15,702 nucleotides of DNA. Origin: Prevotellaceae bacterium. GTDB taxonomy: Bacteria > Bacteroidota > Bacteroidia > Bacteroidales > UBA932. Both the position numbers and the translations under genes were made by a program. Numbering within the stretch: position 1 is the first letter of the stretch; every line of letters begins with the position of its first letter. A model generated the notes under the pieces. It was not told the DNA's origin, did no database searches, and was given only the letters and a program-made list of their open reading frames with translations. Positions 5,861 through 13,386 of the stretch are shown here, piece after piece. The stretch is from NCBI GenBank assembly GCA_031284065.1, contig JAITAP010000151.1:1-15702 (forward strand), in the 5' to 3' direction.

Positions 5861-8116
5861 CTAATTAATCCTCTTCACCTCCTTCACGCCGTCCACCTTT
5901 TGCAGCTTTCCGATAAGGTTGTTGAGGTCGGTGGTGCTATGCACGTAGACGTCCAGCTCGTCTTCAAACAGCCCGTCGTGGCTTTCGGCGTTGAGGTGGC
6001 GTATGTTTACGTGCATTTCGTCCGAAATGATTTTCACCAAATCGCGCAGCAGCCCCACGCGGTCTATTCCGCTAATGGTTACGCGAGCCAAAAAGTAGAG
6101 CACCTTGTGCTCCGTCCACTTTACGTTTACTATCTTGTCGCCGTGCTGCGACGCCTCGCGAATGGCAACCGGGCAATCTTTTCTGTGGATTAGCGCCTTG
6201 TTTTCGCGCTCAATAAACCCAATTACGCTGTCCCCCGGTATTGGCTTGCAGCAGGTGGCTATCCGGTACGCCAGCTTGGAGGGGTCTGTGCCCTCCTTGA
6301 GCAGGAATGCCCGCTTGTCGACAGGCGGCGGCGCTACCTTTGCGTCGCCCTCGCCGGAAGCTTTTTTGCGCTTTCCCGAGCCGAGCAGCCGCAGCTCCAT
6401 GTAGCGCAGGAACTTGTTGCGGTGTTGCTTCCGCAGCACCTTTCCTATTTCGCCCAGCTGTAGTATGCCCGCACCCACTTGGCTAAAGAGCTCTTGCTTG
6501 TTGGTAACGTTGTAGGCGTCGGTAATGCGCTTGTAGAGCATGGCGTTGGGCTGCGCCCCAAAACTCCTGATGATTTCCTCCACCGCCTGCTTTCCCTTCT
6601 GAAAATACTCCTTAACCTCTGCCTTTAGCGCCGTCTTAATATGGTTGCAGGCTCGCGAGGTGGTGGCAAAGTTAAGCCATTCGGCTTTCGGCTTTTGGTT
6701 TTCTGCGGTAAGCATTTCCACTTGGTCGCCGTTGTTGAGCTCGTAGCTAATCGGCACAAGCTTGTGGTTTACCTTAGCGCCGATGGACTTGTTGCCTATG
6801 GCGGTATGAATTTCGTAGGCAAAATCAATGACGGTCGATTTCTTGGGCAGCTTCACCATTTTCCCTTTTGGGGTATATACCACAATTTCGGAGGAAAAGA
6901 GGTTGAGCTTTAGCTGGTCAAGGAACTCCGTTGCGTTTTCCTCGCTGTGGGCAAGCATTTCGCGAATCCGCTCCAGCCACTTGTCGAGCGCCGCGTCAAA
7001 GGGGCTAACATCGCTTTGCTCGCTTTCGTGCTGGCTTTTGTAGCGCCAGTGGGCAGCGTATCCGCGCTCGGCAATTTCGTTCATGCGCTCCGAGCGGATT
7101 TGCAGCTCCACCCAGCGCCCCAGCGCTCCCATAACGGTAATGTGCAGCGACTCGTAGCCGTTGTCCTTGGGCGTATTTATCCAGTCGCGCAAGCGTCCGT
7201 AGTTGGGCTTGTAAATGTCCGTTACGAGCGAGTATATGCGCCAGCACTGCTGCTTTTCGTCCATGCCCGCCGCCGATTTGAAGACAATGCGCACGGCAAA
7301 CAAGTCGTATATTTCCTCAAACGACACCTGCTTTGTCTCCATTTTCTTCCAGATAGAGTAAATGGATTTCACACGCCCGCTAACGTTGTACTCAATGTTG
7401 TTTTTGTTGAGCTGCTGGATGATGGGCGCGGTAAATGTTCTGATGTAGGCGTCGCGCTCTTCGGCGGTGGCGGCGATTTTGTTTTGCAGCTCTTCGTATA
7501 TTCTGGGGAACTGAAACTTCATGGTCAGGTCTTCCATTTCGGTTTTGATGTTGTAAAGCCCCAGCCGGTGCGCGAGCGGCGCGTAGAGGTAAAGCGTTTC
7601 GCTGGCAATCTTTTCCTGCTTGTGGGGCGCCATAGAGCCCAAGGTGCGCATGTTGTGCAGGCGGTCGGCAAGCTTGATGAGCACCACGCGGATGTCGTCC
7701 GCCATGGCCAGCATCATTTTTTTGAAGTTTTCGGCCTGTATGGAAACATTTTGGTCAAAAATCGTATCAAATTTGGTAAGCCCATCAACCAGAAAGGCAA
7801 TTTTTTCGCCAAACATGCCCTCTATATCGTCGAGCGTATAGTCGGTATCCTCCACCACGTCGTGCAGGAGGGCTGCCGCAATGGACTTGTAGCCAAGCCC
7901 TATTTCGGACGATACAATCTTTGCCACAGCAATGGGGTGCATGATGTACGCCTCGCCCGACTTGCGGCGGGTACCCTTATGCGCCTCGTAAGCCAACAAA
8001 AACGCCTTGTACGCAATATTCACCTCGTCGCTCGTAAAGGTGCGCAGGCTGCTACTCAGCATGTCATAAAAGGCAGCTAAGGCCTCCTCGCGCTCTATGT
8101 CTCTTTCGTCCGGCAT
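5861..8116 (-). CDS. rel: Bifunctional (p)ppGpp synthetase/hydrolase, RelA/SpoT family
   Basis: A 751-residue protein, full length for long RelA/SpoT homologues, that makes and degrades the stringent-response alarmone (p)ppGpp in the cytosol. Domains in order: HD hydrolase (about 30-190) with H60, H85-D86 in HDVVEDT and RLHNMRT at 152-158; synthetase (about 240-345) with GRVKS at 247-251 and YESLH at 321-325; TGS (about 410-470); helical domain; conserved TCCKPIPGD at 621-629; C-terminal ACT (about 675-751). The residues R308-L-R310-D311 correspond to the basic RxKD motif of bifunctional Rel/SpoT enzymes rather than the acidic ExDD of RelA, and the hydrolase motif is intact, so both activities are expected. 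The ATG at 8116 gives the usual short N-terminus. The start is preceded by a long, repeat-bearing leader. Confidence 0.97.
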   Translation of the reverse strand: MPDERDIEREEALAAFYDMLSSSLRTFTSDEVNIAYKAFLLAYEAHKGTRRKSGEAYIMHPIAVAKIVSSEIGLGYKSIAAALLHDVVEDTDYTLDDIEGMFGEKIAFLVDGLTKFDTIFDQNVSIQAENFKKMMLAMADDIRVVLIKLADRLHNMRTLGSMAPHKQEKIASETLYLYAPLAHRLGLYNIKTEMEDLTMKFQFPRIYEELQNKIAATAEERDAYIRTFTAPIIQQLNKNNIEYNVSGRVKSIYSIWKKMETKQVSFEEIYDLFAVRIVFKSAAGMDEKQQCWRIYSLVTDIYKPNYGRLRDWINTPKDNGYESLHITVMGALGRWVELQIRSERMNEIAERGYAAHWRYKSQHESEQSDVSPFDAALDKWLERIREMLAHSEENATEFLDQLKLNLFSSEIVVYTPKGKMVKLPKKSTVIDFAYEIHTAIGNKSIGAKVNHKLVPISYELNNGDQVEMLTAENQKPKAEWLNFATTSRACNHIKTALKAEVKEYFQKGKQAVEEIIRSFGAQPNAMLYKRITDAYNVTNKQELFSQVGAGILQLGEIGKVLRKQHRNKFLRYMELRLLGSGKRKKASGEGDAKVAPPPVDKRAFLLKEGTDPSKLAYRIATCCKPIPGDSVIGFIERENKALIHRKDCPVAIREASQHGDKIVNVKWTEHKVLYFLARVTISGIDRVGLLRDLVKIISDEMHVNIRHLNAESHDGLFEDELDVYVHSTTDLNNLIGKLQKVDGVKEVKRIN

Positions 8117-8246
8117 CTTTTTAGGAAATTGTAGAAGTTATAGTAGTTAGTGTAGCTATAGAAGTTAACGTGGTTGATTTTGCGAATTATGCTTTGCGCG
8201 GTATAATTCTGCGCATTGTCTGCACGGCCCGCCCTCCCCAATCCGA

Positions 8247-8320
8247 TTAGCCGCAGGGCAATAATACCAATAAAAAAGCGGCTATCTCTTTTTTTTCGCC
8301 TCCCCGCAGGGGAACAATAG
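8247..8320 (+). repeat. Repeat family A, copies 1 and 2
   Basis: Copy 1 (8251-8291) matches 9296-9339 at 37 of 41 aligned bases plus a 3-nt gap, by eye. It contains its own 7-bp inverted repeat, TAGCCGC (8248-8254) against GCGGCTA (8278-8284), followed by a T-rich run at 8285-8296. Copy 2 (8301-8320) keeps only the first half: TCCCC, GCA, GGGGA and then ACAATAG. On the plus strand, copy 1 resembles a stem plus T-run terminator, but no plus-strand transcript is apparent to its left. Confidence 0.6.
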
Positions 8321-8345
8321 CTGCTGCGTCGGCTGCTGTGAAAGG

Positions 8346-8353
8346 CAAAGGTA
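8346..8353 (-). promoter_or_regulatory. Candidate -7 box for rel
   Basis: On the minus strand this reads TACCTTTG, a frequent form of the Bacteroidota TAnnTTTG element. A second overlapping match, TAATTTTG, lies at 8356-8363. No good TTG is present 19-21 nt upstream of either. If used, the rel leader is about 220 nt and includes the repeat-A copies. Confidence 0.4.
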
Positions 8354-8426
8354 CGCAAAATTATTGAAATTTCTTTTTTTTGAGGCGCTATGAAAAAATA
8401 AACTTTGCGACAATGAGGGGTGTAAC

Positions 8427-8461
8427 GCGCTGCCTGAAAGGTGGATTTTCCATACCCGCAG
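8427..8461 (+). repeat. Dispersed repeat, copy 3 (reverse orientation to 13350-13386)
   Basis: Aligned with the reverse complement of 13350-13386, 30 of 35 bases agree with one 2-nt gap. The shared blocks are GCGC, TGCCTGAAAG, GATTTT, CATA and CCGCAG. In this copy the CCGCAG end runs straight into the 8463-8482 palindrome instead of the CCGCAGGTC stem seen at 13335-13355. Confidence 0.55.
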
Positions 8462-8462
8462 C

Positions 8463-8573
8463 TCCATCCCGTTAGGGATGGAACGCTCGGTAGAAAAGCA
8501 TCCCTGCCACCAAAACCGGCATTCCGTAGGAATGACGCCTGAGCGCGTATGGGCACATTCCTAACGGAATGTG
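8463..8573. repeat. Three REP-like palindromes
   Basis: Palindrome 1: TCCATCCC (8463-8470), loop GTTA, GGGATGGA (8475-8482). Palindrome 2: CATTCC (8520-8525), loop GTA, GGAATG (8529-8534). Palindrome 3: CACATTCC (8554-8561), loop TAAC, GGAATGTG (8566-8573). The loops of 1 and 3 are reverse complements of each other, so the elements appear to alternate in orientation. An orphan half, GCATCCCTG, lies near 8499. The pattern resembles short extragenic palindromes (REP-like) rather than a CRISPR array. Confidence 0.6.
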
Positions 8574-8630
8574 TTGCGTACGATTAGGCAACATATACGA
8601 TACTATTACAAAAAATTTTACTCCACACGC

Positions 8631-8661
8631 TTGAAAAATTTGAGATATTCACCTAATTTTG
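8631..8661 (+). promoter_or_regulatory. Promoter of the DNA-3-methyladenine glycosylase gene
   Basis: TTG at 8631-8633, a 20-nt spacer, then TAATTTTG at 8654-8661 match the Bacteroidota -33/-7 pattern. Transcription should begin near 8667, about 20 nt before the ATG at 8686. This rules out the in-frame TTG at 8659 as a start codon, because it lies inside the -7 box. Confidence 0.65.
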
Positions 8662-8685
8662 CACCTCACATTTTACTCGTATTTT

Positions 8686-9222
8686 ATGCGTCTGACGACA
8701 GAATTTTTTGAGCGCAACGTGCTGGAGGTCGCTCCCGACCTGCTGGGGAAGTACATTGCACGGCAGCATGGCGGCGTGGTAACGCTGCACCGCATTGTGG
8801 AAACCGAAGCCTACTGCGGCGAAGAAGACCTTGCCTGCCACGCCAGCAAGGGGCGCACGCCCCGCACGGAGGTCATGTACGGCAGGGGCGGATTGGTGTA
8901 CGTGTACCTCATTTACGGCATGTACCACCTGCTCAACTTCGTTACGGCGGGCGAGGGCAACCCGCAGGCGGCGCTCATTCGCGGCGTTGAGGGCGCCATT
9001 GGCCCCGGGCGCGTGGGCAAGCTGCTACAGCTCGACAAGAGCTTCTACGCCGAAGATTTGGTTACCTCCACGCGCATTTGGGTGGAAGATAAAAATGAGC
9101 CTGCGCCGCAAATACAAACAGGCAAGCGCATAGGCGTTGACTACGCCGGCAGCTGGAAAAACAAACCATGGAGGTTTATGGCCGCTGCAAAAAATCTCCA
9201 GCCCCTCTGCGGGGCTCTGTGA
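8686..9222 (+). CDS. aag: DNA-3-methyladenine glycosylase, AAG/MPG type
   Basis: A 178-residue base-excision-repair enzyme that removes alkylated purines such as 3-methyladenine, and often hypoxanthine, from DNA. Family motifs seen: LTTEFFERN and DLLGK at the N-terminus; IVETEAY with E41 matching the catalytic glutamate and Y43 the base-stacking tyrosine of human AAG; CHASKGRTPRTEVMYG; the hairpin that enters DNA, LVYVYLIYGMYHLLN; IGPGRVGK; and KPWRF near the end. The ATG at 8686 is chosen because the promoter -7 box lies just upstream. The C-terminus is unusual: after PWRF, where relatives usually continue with a short G-N-x-x-V-S type tail, this protein reads MAAAKNLQPLCGAL. The last eight of those codons overlap a GC-rich hairpin like those in nearby gaps. 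The core fold should be unaffected. Confidence 0.93.
   Translation: MRLTTEFFERNVLEVAPDLLGKYIARQHGGVVTLHRIVETEAYCGEEDLACHASKGRTPRTEVMYGRGGLVYVYLIYGMYHLLNFVTAGEGNPQAALIRGVEGAIGPGRVGKLLQLDKSFYAEDLVTSTRIWVEDKNEPAPQIQTGKRIGVDYAGSWKNKPWRFMAAAKNLQPLCGAL
9200..9216. repeat. GC-rich hairpin at the 3' end of the glycosylase gene
   Basis: AGCCCC (9200-9205), loop TCTGC, GGGGCT (9211-9216). It lies inside the reading frame, just before the TGA at 9220. It resembles the CCCC-GCA-GGGG palindromes at 8302-8312 and 9294-9304. It might help terminate transcription, but no T-run follows. Confidence 0.5.
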
Positions 9223-9291
9223 AACCTCATTCGCACCTAATTTAAACAGCAAAGCAACCCCGGCGGCGAAAAATACATGTCTGTCCCCCGG

Positions 9292-9340
9292 TTCCCCGCA
9301 GGGGAATAATATCAATAGAAAAACGGCTGCCATCTCTTTC
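9292..9340 (+). repeat. Repeat family A, copy 3
   Basis: It begins with TTCCCC, GCA, GGGGAA (a 6-bp palindrome) and continues as AATAATATCAATAGAAAAAC, then GGCT, three extra bases and ATCTCTTT. It has the same orientation and order as copy 1 at 8251-8291. It lies in the 224-bp gap between the glycosylase gene and metH, upstream of the metH promoter. Confidence 0.6.
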
Positions 9341-9398
9341 CCAGCTCGGGCAGTACGCGCAAGCATTCTGTAGCCTGCAAGCTGAAATCGCAATACGC

Positions 9399-9429
9399 TT
9401 TGGGGTTATCATTCTTTTTCCTACTTTTG
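9399..9429 (+). promoter_or_regulatory. Promoter of metH
   Basis: TTTG at 9399-9402, a 19-nt spacer, then TACTTTTG at 9422-9429 match the Bacteroidota -33/-7 pattern in full. The expected start site is near 9435, giving a leader of only about 12 nt before the ATG at 9447. That leaves no room for a cobalamin or SAM riboswitch on this transcript. Confidence 0.7.
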
Positions 9430-9446
9430 TACCTTAAAATTTTTTT

Positions 9447-12400
9447 ATGCAAGACACACTACGCGCGGCTTTGGCGCAACGGATTTTGGTACTGGACGGC
9501 GCAATGGGCAGCCTTATTCAGCGTTACCGCCTGGGGGAAGACGATTTTCGGGGGGCGCAGTTCAAAAGCTGCTCGCACAACCAAAAAGGTAACAACGATT
9601 TGCTGTGCCTCACGCAGCCGCACATTATACGGTCGGTGCACGAGCAATATTTGGCTGCCGGCGCGGATATTATCTCTACCAACTCGTTTAACGCCAACGC
9701 CATCTCCATGTCCGATTACGCCATGCAGGGTCAGGTGTACGCCATAAACCGCGCTGCCGCCGGCATTGCCCGCGAGGTGGCCGACGAGTACACCGCCAAA
9801 AACCCTGCCAAGCCTCGCTTTGTGGCAGGCTCCATTGGGCCAACCAACCGCAGCGCGTCCATGTCGCCGGACGTGAACAACCCTGCCCTGCGCACCGTTA
9901 CCTTTGACGACTTGGTGGCGGCGTACACCGAGCAAATCCGCGCACTGGACGAGGGCGGCGCGGATATTCTCCTGTTTGAAACGGTGTTTGACACGCTCAA
10001 CGTAAAGGCGGGCTTGTACGCCGCCGATACATACGCGCAAAGCGGCGGTCGCGCTATCCCCGTCATGGCGTCGGGCACTATCACCGACGCCAGCGGTCGC
10101 CTGCTGTCCGGGCAAACGCTGGGCGCTTTTGTGTGCTCCATAGCGCACGCCAACTTGCTTAGCGTTGGGCTGAACTGTGCGCTTGGCGCGGCGCAGCTGC
10201 GCCCGTTCGTGGAGGAGCTGGCGCACACCGTTCGCTGCATGGTGAGCGTGCACCCCAACGCCGGGCTGCCCAACCAGCTGGGGCAGTACGACCAGACTAA
10301 GGAGGAGATGGCGGACATTGTGGAGGGCTACATGGAGCGTGGCTGGGTGAACATTGTGGGCGGATGCTGCGGCACAACGCCGGAGCACATTGCGCTGCTG
10401 GCGCAAAGAGCAACCCTGTACAAGCCTCGCCCCGCTGCCGACAGCCTCCGCCGTAGCCCGCAGCCGGACGACAGCGCCTTGACGCTCTGCGGGCTGGAGA
10501 CGCTAAGGGTGGACAGGGAGAGCAACTTTGTCAACATTGGGGAGCGCACCAACGTGGCAGGCTCTAAGAAATTTGCGCGGCTGATACGCGAAAACCGCTA
10601 CGAGGAAGCCATTTCTGTGGCGCGGCATCAGGTGGAAAACGGGGCGCAAATCATCGACATTTGCATGGACGACGCTATGCTCGACGCTCCGTCGGCAATG
10701 GTGAAGTTCATGAACCTGATAGCCTCCGAGCCGGAAATAGCAAGGGCGCCGGTAATGATAGACTCCTCAAAGTTTGAAGTAGTGGAAGTCGGGCTGAAGT
10801 GCGCTCAGGGCAAATCCATTGTCAACTCCATCAGCCTGAAGGAGGGCGAGGAGGAGTTTTTGCGCAAGGCGCAGCTCATTCACCGGTACGGCGCGGCCGC
10901 AGTGGTGATGCTGTTCGACGAGCAAGGGCAGGCCGATACCTGCGAGCGCAAGATTGCCGTTGCCGAGCGCAGCTACAAGCTGCTTACGGAAAAAATCAGC
11001 TTCCCGCCGCAGGATATTATTTTTGACCCCAACATTTTGGCGGTGGGCACCGGCATTGCCGAGCACAACGACTACGCCGTGAGCTTCATTGAGGCTTGCC
11101 GGTGGATAAAGGCGAACCTTCCGCACGCCGGCGTTAGCGGGGGCGTGAGCAACCTTTCGTTTTCGTTTCGCGGCAGCGACGCCGTGCGCGAAGCCATGCA
11201 CTCCGTTTTTCTGTACCACGCCATCAAAGCGGGCATGGACATGGGCATTGTCAACGCCGGGCAGCTACAGGTGTACAGCGAAATTGAGCCGCGCCTGCTG
11301 GAGCTGGCGGAGGACGTGGTGCTCAACCGCCGTCCCGACGCTACCGAGCGGCTGATTGCCTACGCCGAAGAGCATCGCGAGGCGCAGCAGGGCGAAAAAG
11401 CGGCAGCGCGGGAGCAGCTGGCGTGGCGGCAGGAAAGCGTGGAGGAACGCCTGAAGTATGCGCTGGTAAAAGGAATGGTAGATTTTTTGGACGAAGATAT
11501 TGCCGAAGCGCTGAAAAAATATACGCCGCTGGAGGTTATCGAGCAACCGCTGATGGCGGCTATGGGCGTGGTTGGCGATTTGTTCGGCAGCGGGAAAATG
11601 TTCCTGCCGCAGGTGATAAAGAGCGCCCGCGTGATGAAAAAAGCGGTTTCGGCGCTGCAACCCTGCATAGAGGCAGCCAAAGCCTCAACCGGCGCGGACG
11701 CTGCGCCGCAACCCGCACCCGTGCGGGTGCTGCTGGCCACCGTAAAGGGAGACGTGCACGACATTGGAAAAAACATTGTGAGCGTGGTGCTCGCCTGCAA
11801 CGGCTTTGAAATTATAGACCTTGGCGTGATGGCGCCGTCGGAAAAAATTATAGAGATGGCGCTGGCCAACAAGGTTGATGTGATTGGGCTGAGCGGGCTG
11901 ATAACGCCCTCGCTGGAGGAAATGGAGCACATTGCGCACGAAATGCACAAGCGCAACGTTCACATTCCGCTGATGGTTGGCGGCGCAACCACCAGCGAGC
12001 TGCACACGGCGGTGAAGCTGGACGTGCAGTACCCCAACGGCGTTTCGTACGTAAAGGACGCTTCGCGGGCTGCCTCGGCGGTGCGAAACCTTACGCAGGA
12101 AAACCTCCGCGAGGCAACGGTGGCGCGGCAGGCGGAGCGATACCGCGAGCTGCGCAAGCTGCACGAGGAGGCTAACCGCAAAAAGGAGCTTGTGAGCCTG
12201 ACGGAAGCGCGCGCCAACAAGCTCAAAATAGACTGGAGCAACGAAAAAATTGCTACGCCCCGCACCCTCGGGCTGACCGTGCAGCGCGACACGGCAATTT
12301 CTACGCTCTTGCCGCACATTGACTGGTCAATGTTTTTATACGCGTGGGACATAAAAGGCCGTTACCCCGATATTTTGCAGCACCCGGAAAAAGGCGCGGC

Positions 12401-13046
12401 CGTCAGCCAGCTGCTCGGCGACGCCGAGCGTATGCTAAGCCGGATGGACGAAGAGCGGCAGCTCTCGCTTCAGGCGGTTGTGGGCATTTTTCCTGCCGCC
12501 TCAAAGGACGACGATATTGTGGCGTACAACGAACAGCGCACGCAGCCCATTGCCGTGCTGCCCATGCCGCGAGCGCGGCAAAAACGACACGACGGAACGC
12601 CCAACCTGTCGCTGGCTGATTTTGTTGCGCCGTGCGATTCCGGCGTTCAGGATTTTATTGGCGCGTTTCTGGTTTCGGTAAAGCCCAAATCCCCGCTGCC
12701 GCAGCACTACCGCGCTTCCGGCGACGACTACAGCGCACTGTTGGTAGAAACGCTCTGCAACCGCTTGGCCGAAGCTTACGCAGAGTACCTGCACGAGCAA
12801 GTGCGCACCGACATTTGGGGGTACGACCGCGAGGGCTTGCGCAGCGACAGCGAGCGCGGCATCCGCCCTGCGGTAGGCTACCCCGCTTACCCCGACCACA
12901 GCCAAAAGGCAACGCTGTTTACCCTGCTCAACGCCACAGCCACAACGGGCGTAACGCTCACCGAAACCTGCATGATGGTTCCCGCCTCATCCGTTTGCGG
13001 TATTTTGCTGGCAAGCCCGCACGCGCGTTACTTTAGAATTGAGTAG
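9447..13046 (+). CDS. metH: Cobalamin-dependent methionine synthase
   Basis: A 1199-residue cytosolic enzyme that transfers a methyl group from 5-methyltetrahydrofolate through cobalamin to homocysteine, forming methionine. All four modules are present (E. coli MetH is 1227 residues). The homocysteine domain (about 1-325) has zinc ligands C244, C307 and C308 in LNC and GGCCG. The pterin domain (about 350-610) has GERTN at 365-369. The cobalamin cap and Rossmann region (about 645-890) has D769-x-H771-x-x-G774, where H771 is the lower cobalt ligand, plus SGLITPS and GGATTS. The reactivation domain (about 910-1199) has the AdoMet motif R1140-x-x-x-G1144-Y1145. The start is fixed by a promoter just 18 nt upstream. 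No metF or folate gene adjoins it, and no riboswitch is possible on the short leader. Confidence 0.98.
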   Translation: MQDTLRAALAQRILVLDGAMGSLIQRYRLGEDDFRGAQFKSCSHNQKGNNDLLCLTQPHIIRSVHEQYLAAGADIISTNSFNANAISMSDYAMQGQVYAINRAAAGIAREVADEYTAKNPAKPRFVAGSIGPTNRSASMSPDVNNPALRTVTFDDLVAAYTEQIRALDEGGADILLFETVFDTLNVKAGLYAADTYAQSGGRAIPVMASGTITDASGRLLSGQTLGAFVCSIAHANLLSVGLNCALGAAQLRPFVEELAHTVRCMVSVHPNAGLPNQLGQYDQTKEEMADIVEGYMERGWVNIVGGCCGTTPEHIALLAQRATLYKPRPAADSLRRSPQPDDSALTLCGLETLRVDRESNFVNIGERTNVAGSKKFARLIRENRYEEAISVARHQVENGAQIIDICMDDAMLDAPSAMVKFMNLIASEPEIARAPVMIDSSKFEVVEVGLKCAQGKSIVNSISLKEGEEEFLRKAQLIHRYGAAAVVMLFDEQGQADTCERKIAVAERSYKLLTEKISFPPQDIIFDPNILAVGTGIAEHNDYAVSFIEACRWIKANLPHAGVSGGVSNLSFSFRGSDAVREAMHSVFLYHAIKAGMDMGIVNAGQLQVYSEIEPRLLELAEDVVLNRRPDATERLIAYAEEHREAQQGEKAAAREQLAWRQESVEERLKYALVKGMVDFLDEDIAEALKKYTPLEVIEQPLMAAMGVVGDLFGSGKMFLPQVIKSARVMKKAVSALQPCIEAAKASTGADAAPQPAPVRVLLATVKGDVHDIGKNIVSVVLACNGFEIIDLGVMAPSEKIIEMALANKVDVIGLSGLITPSLEEMEHIAHEMHKRNVHIPLMVGGATTSELHTAVKLDVQYPNGVSYVKDASRAASAVRNLTQENLREATVARQAERYRELRKLHEEANRKKELVSLTEARANKLKIDWSNEKIATPRTLGLTVQRDTAISTLLPHIDWSMFLYAWDIKGRYPDILQHPEKGAAVSQLLGDAERMLSRMDEERQLSLQAVVGIFPAASKDDDIVAYNEQRTQPIAVLPMPRARQKRHDGTPNLSLADFVAPCDSGVQDFIGAFLVSVKPKSPLPQHYRASGDDYSALLVETLCNRLAEAYAEYLHEQVRTDIWGYDREGLRSDSERGIRPAVGYPAYPDHSQKATLFTLLNATATTGVTLTETCMMVPASSVCGILLASPHARYFRIE

Positions 13047-13079
13047 AGAATTTGAGCCCCTTGCGCCGTCATCCCCCTG

Positions 13080-13275
13080 CCGTCATTCCGAGCGTAGTGT
13101 CGTCATCCTCCCCATTGCCGTCATTCCGAGCGCAGCGAGGAATCTCCCACCTTACCACCGAAAGAATGGGTAGCAATGGTGGGAGGTTCCTCCACTGCGT
13201 ACGCTCGTACCTCGCGTGCTCCGGTCGGAATGACGGTAGAGGGGGCGGACTGACGGGAGGGGGTCGGAATGACGG
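13080..13275. repeat. Long nested inverted repeat with CCGTCATTCCGA arms
   Basis: CCGTCATTCCGA occurs at 13080-13091 and 13118-13129, and its complement TCGGAATGACGG at 13225-13236 and 13264-13275. The inner pair encloses a further 15-bp stem, 13137-13151 (GAGGAATCTCCCACC) with 13178-13192, broken only by one G-T pair. The element could fold into a hairpin of well over 100 nt. GTCATTCCGAGC-type intergenic repeats are common in several bacterial groups. Confidence 0.7.
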
Positions 13276-13311
13276 TAGGGGGGCGGAAGGACGGTAGGGG
13301 GGCGGAAGGAC
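13274..13311 (+). repeat. Two perfect tandem copies of a 19-bp unit
   Basis: GGTAGGGGGGCGGAAGGAC is present at 13274-13292 and again, identically, at 13293-13311. A degenerate related segment (GGTCGGAATGAC) precedes it at 13262-13273, suggesting the tandem grew from the right arm of the inverted repeat. The G-run makes slippage likely. Confidence 0.75.
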
Positions 13312-13326
13312 AGTGCGGCGCGGGGA

Positions 13327-13386
13327 CGTAGCCTCCGCAGGTCGTTGACCTGCGGTTATGAAAAATCTGACTTTCAGGCAGTGCGC
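13327..13386 (-). repeat. Dispersed repeat, copy 2, the most complete one
   Basis: The core is a 9-bp perfect stem, CCGCAGGTC (13335-13343) with GACCTGCGG (13347-13355), and loop GTT. The left part and stem are shared with 5746-5779. The right part (13350-13386) is shared, inverted, with 8427-8461. This copy links the other two into one family. Confidence 0.65.

Larger units (their letters stand above)
8117..8685. other. Divergent intergenic region, 569 bp, repeat-filled
   Basis: It separates rel (leftward) from the glycosylase gene (rightward) and contains no convincing gene. From left to right it holds an AT-rich rel-proximal part, a repeat-A copy with its partial second copy (8247-8320), a leftward -7 box (8346-8353), a dispersed repeat copy (8427-8461), three palindromic hairpins (8463-8573), and the rightward glycosylase promoter (8631-8661). 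Confidence 0.7.

Noticed and set aside
6947..8080. A 377-codon open frame on the plus strand
   Set aside because: It is entirely antisense to rel, has no recognisable domain and follows from the GC bias of the real gene.
8248..8296. Intrinsic terminator made of TAGCCGC/GCGGCTA plus T-run
   Set aside because: It points rightward but no plus-strand gene lies to its left; better explained as part of repeat family A, although terminator activity cannot be excluded.
8095..8556. A 153-codon open frame on the minus strand overlapping the rel start
   Set aside because: Its upstream half is a translation of the palindromic repeats and its end overlaps rel; no known domain or normal composition.
8463..8573. 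CRISPR array
   Set aside because: Units are short palindromes of differing sequence with uneven spacing (about 54 and 36 nt between centres) and no constant direct repeat or cas genes.
8659..8685. TTG at 8659 as an earlier start for the glycosylase
   Set aside because: It falls inside the -7 promoter box, and the conserved N-terminus begins at the ATG at 8686.
9223..9446. Cobalamin or SAM riboswitch upstream of metH
   Set aside because: No B12-box or S-box-like sequence was recognised, and the promoter lies too close to the start codon.
9459..10406. A 315-codon open frame antisense to metH
   Set aside because: Low-complexity His/Arg/Val-rich shadow of a highly conserved gene.
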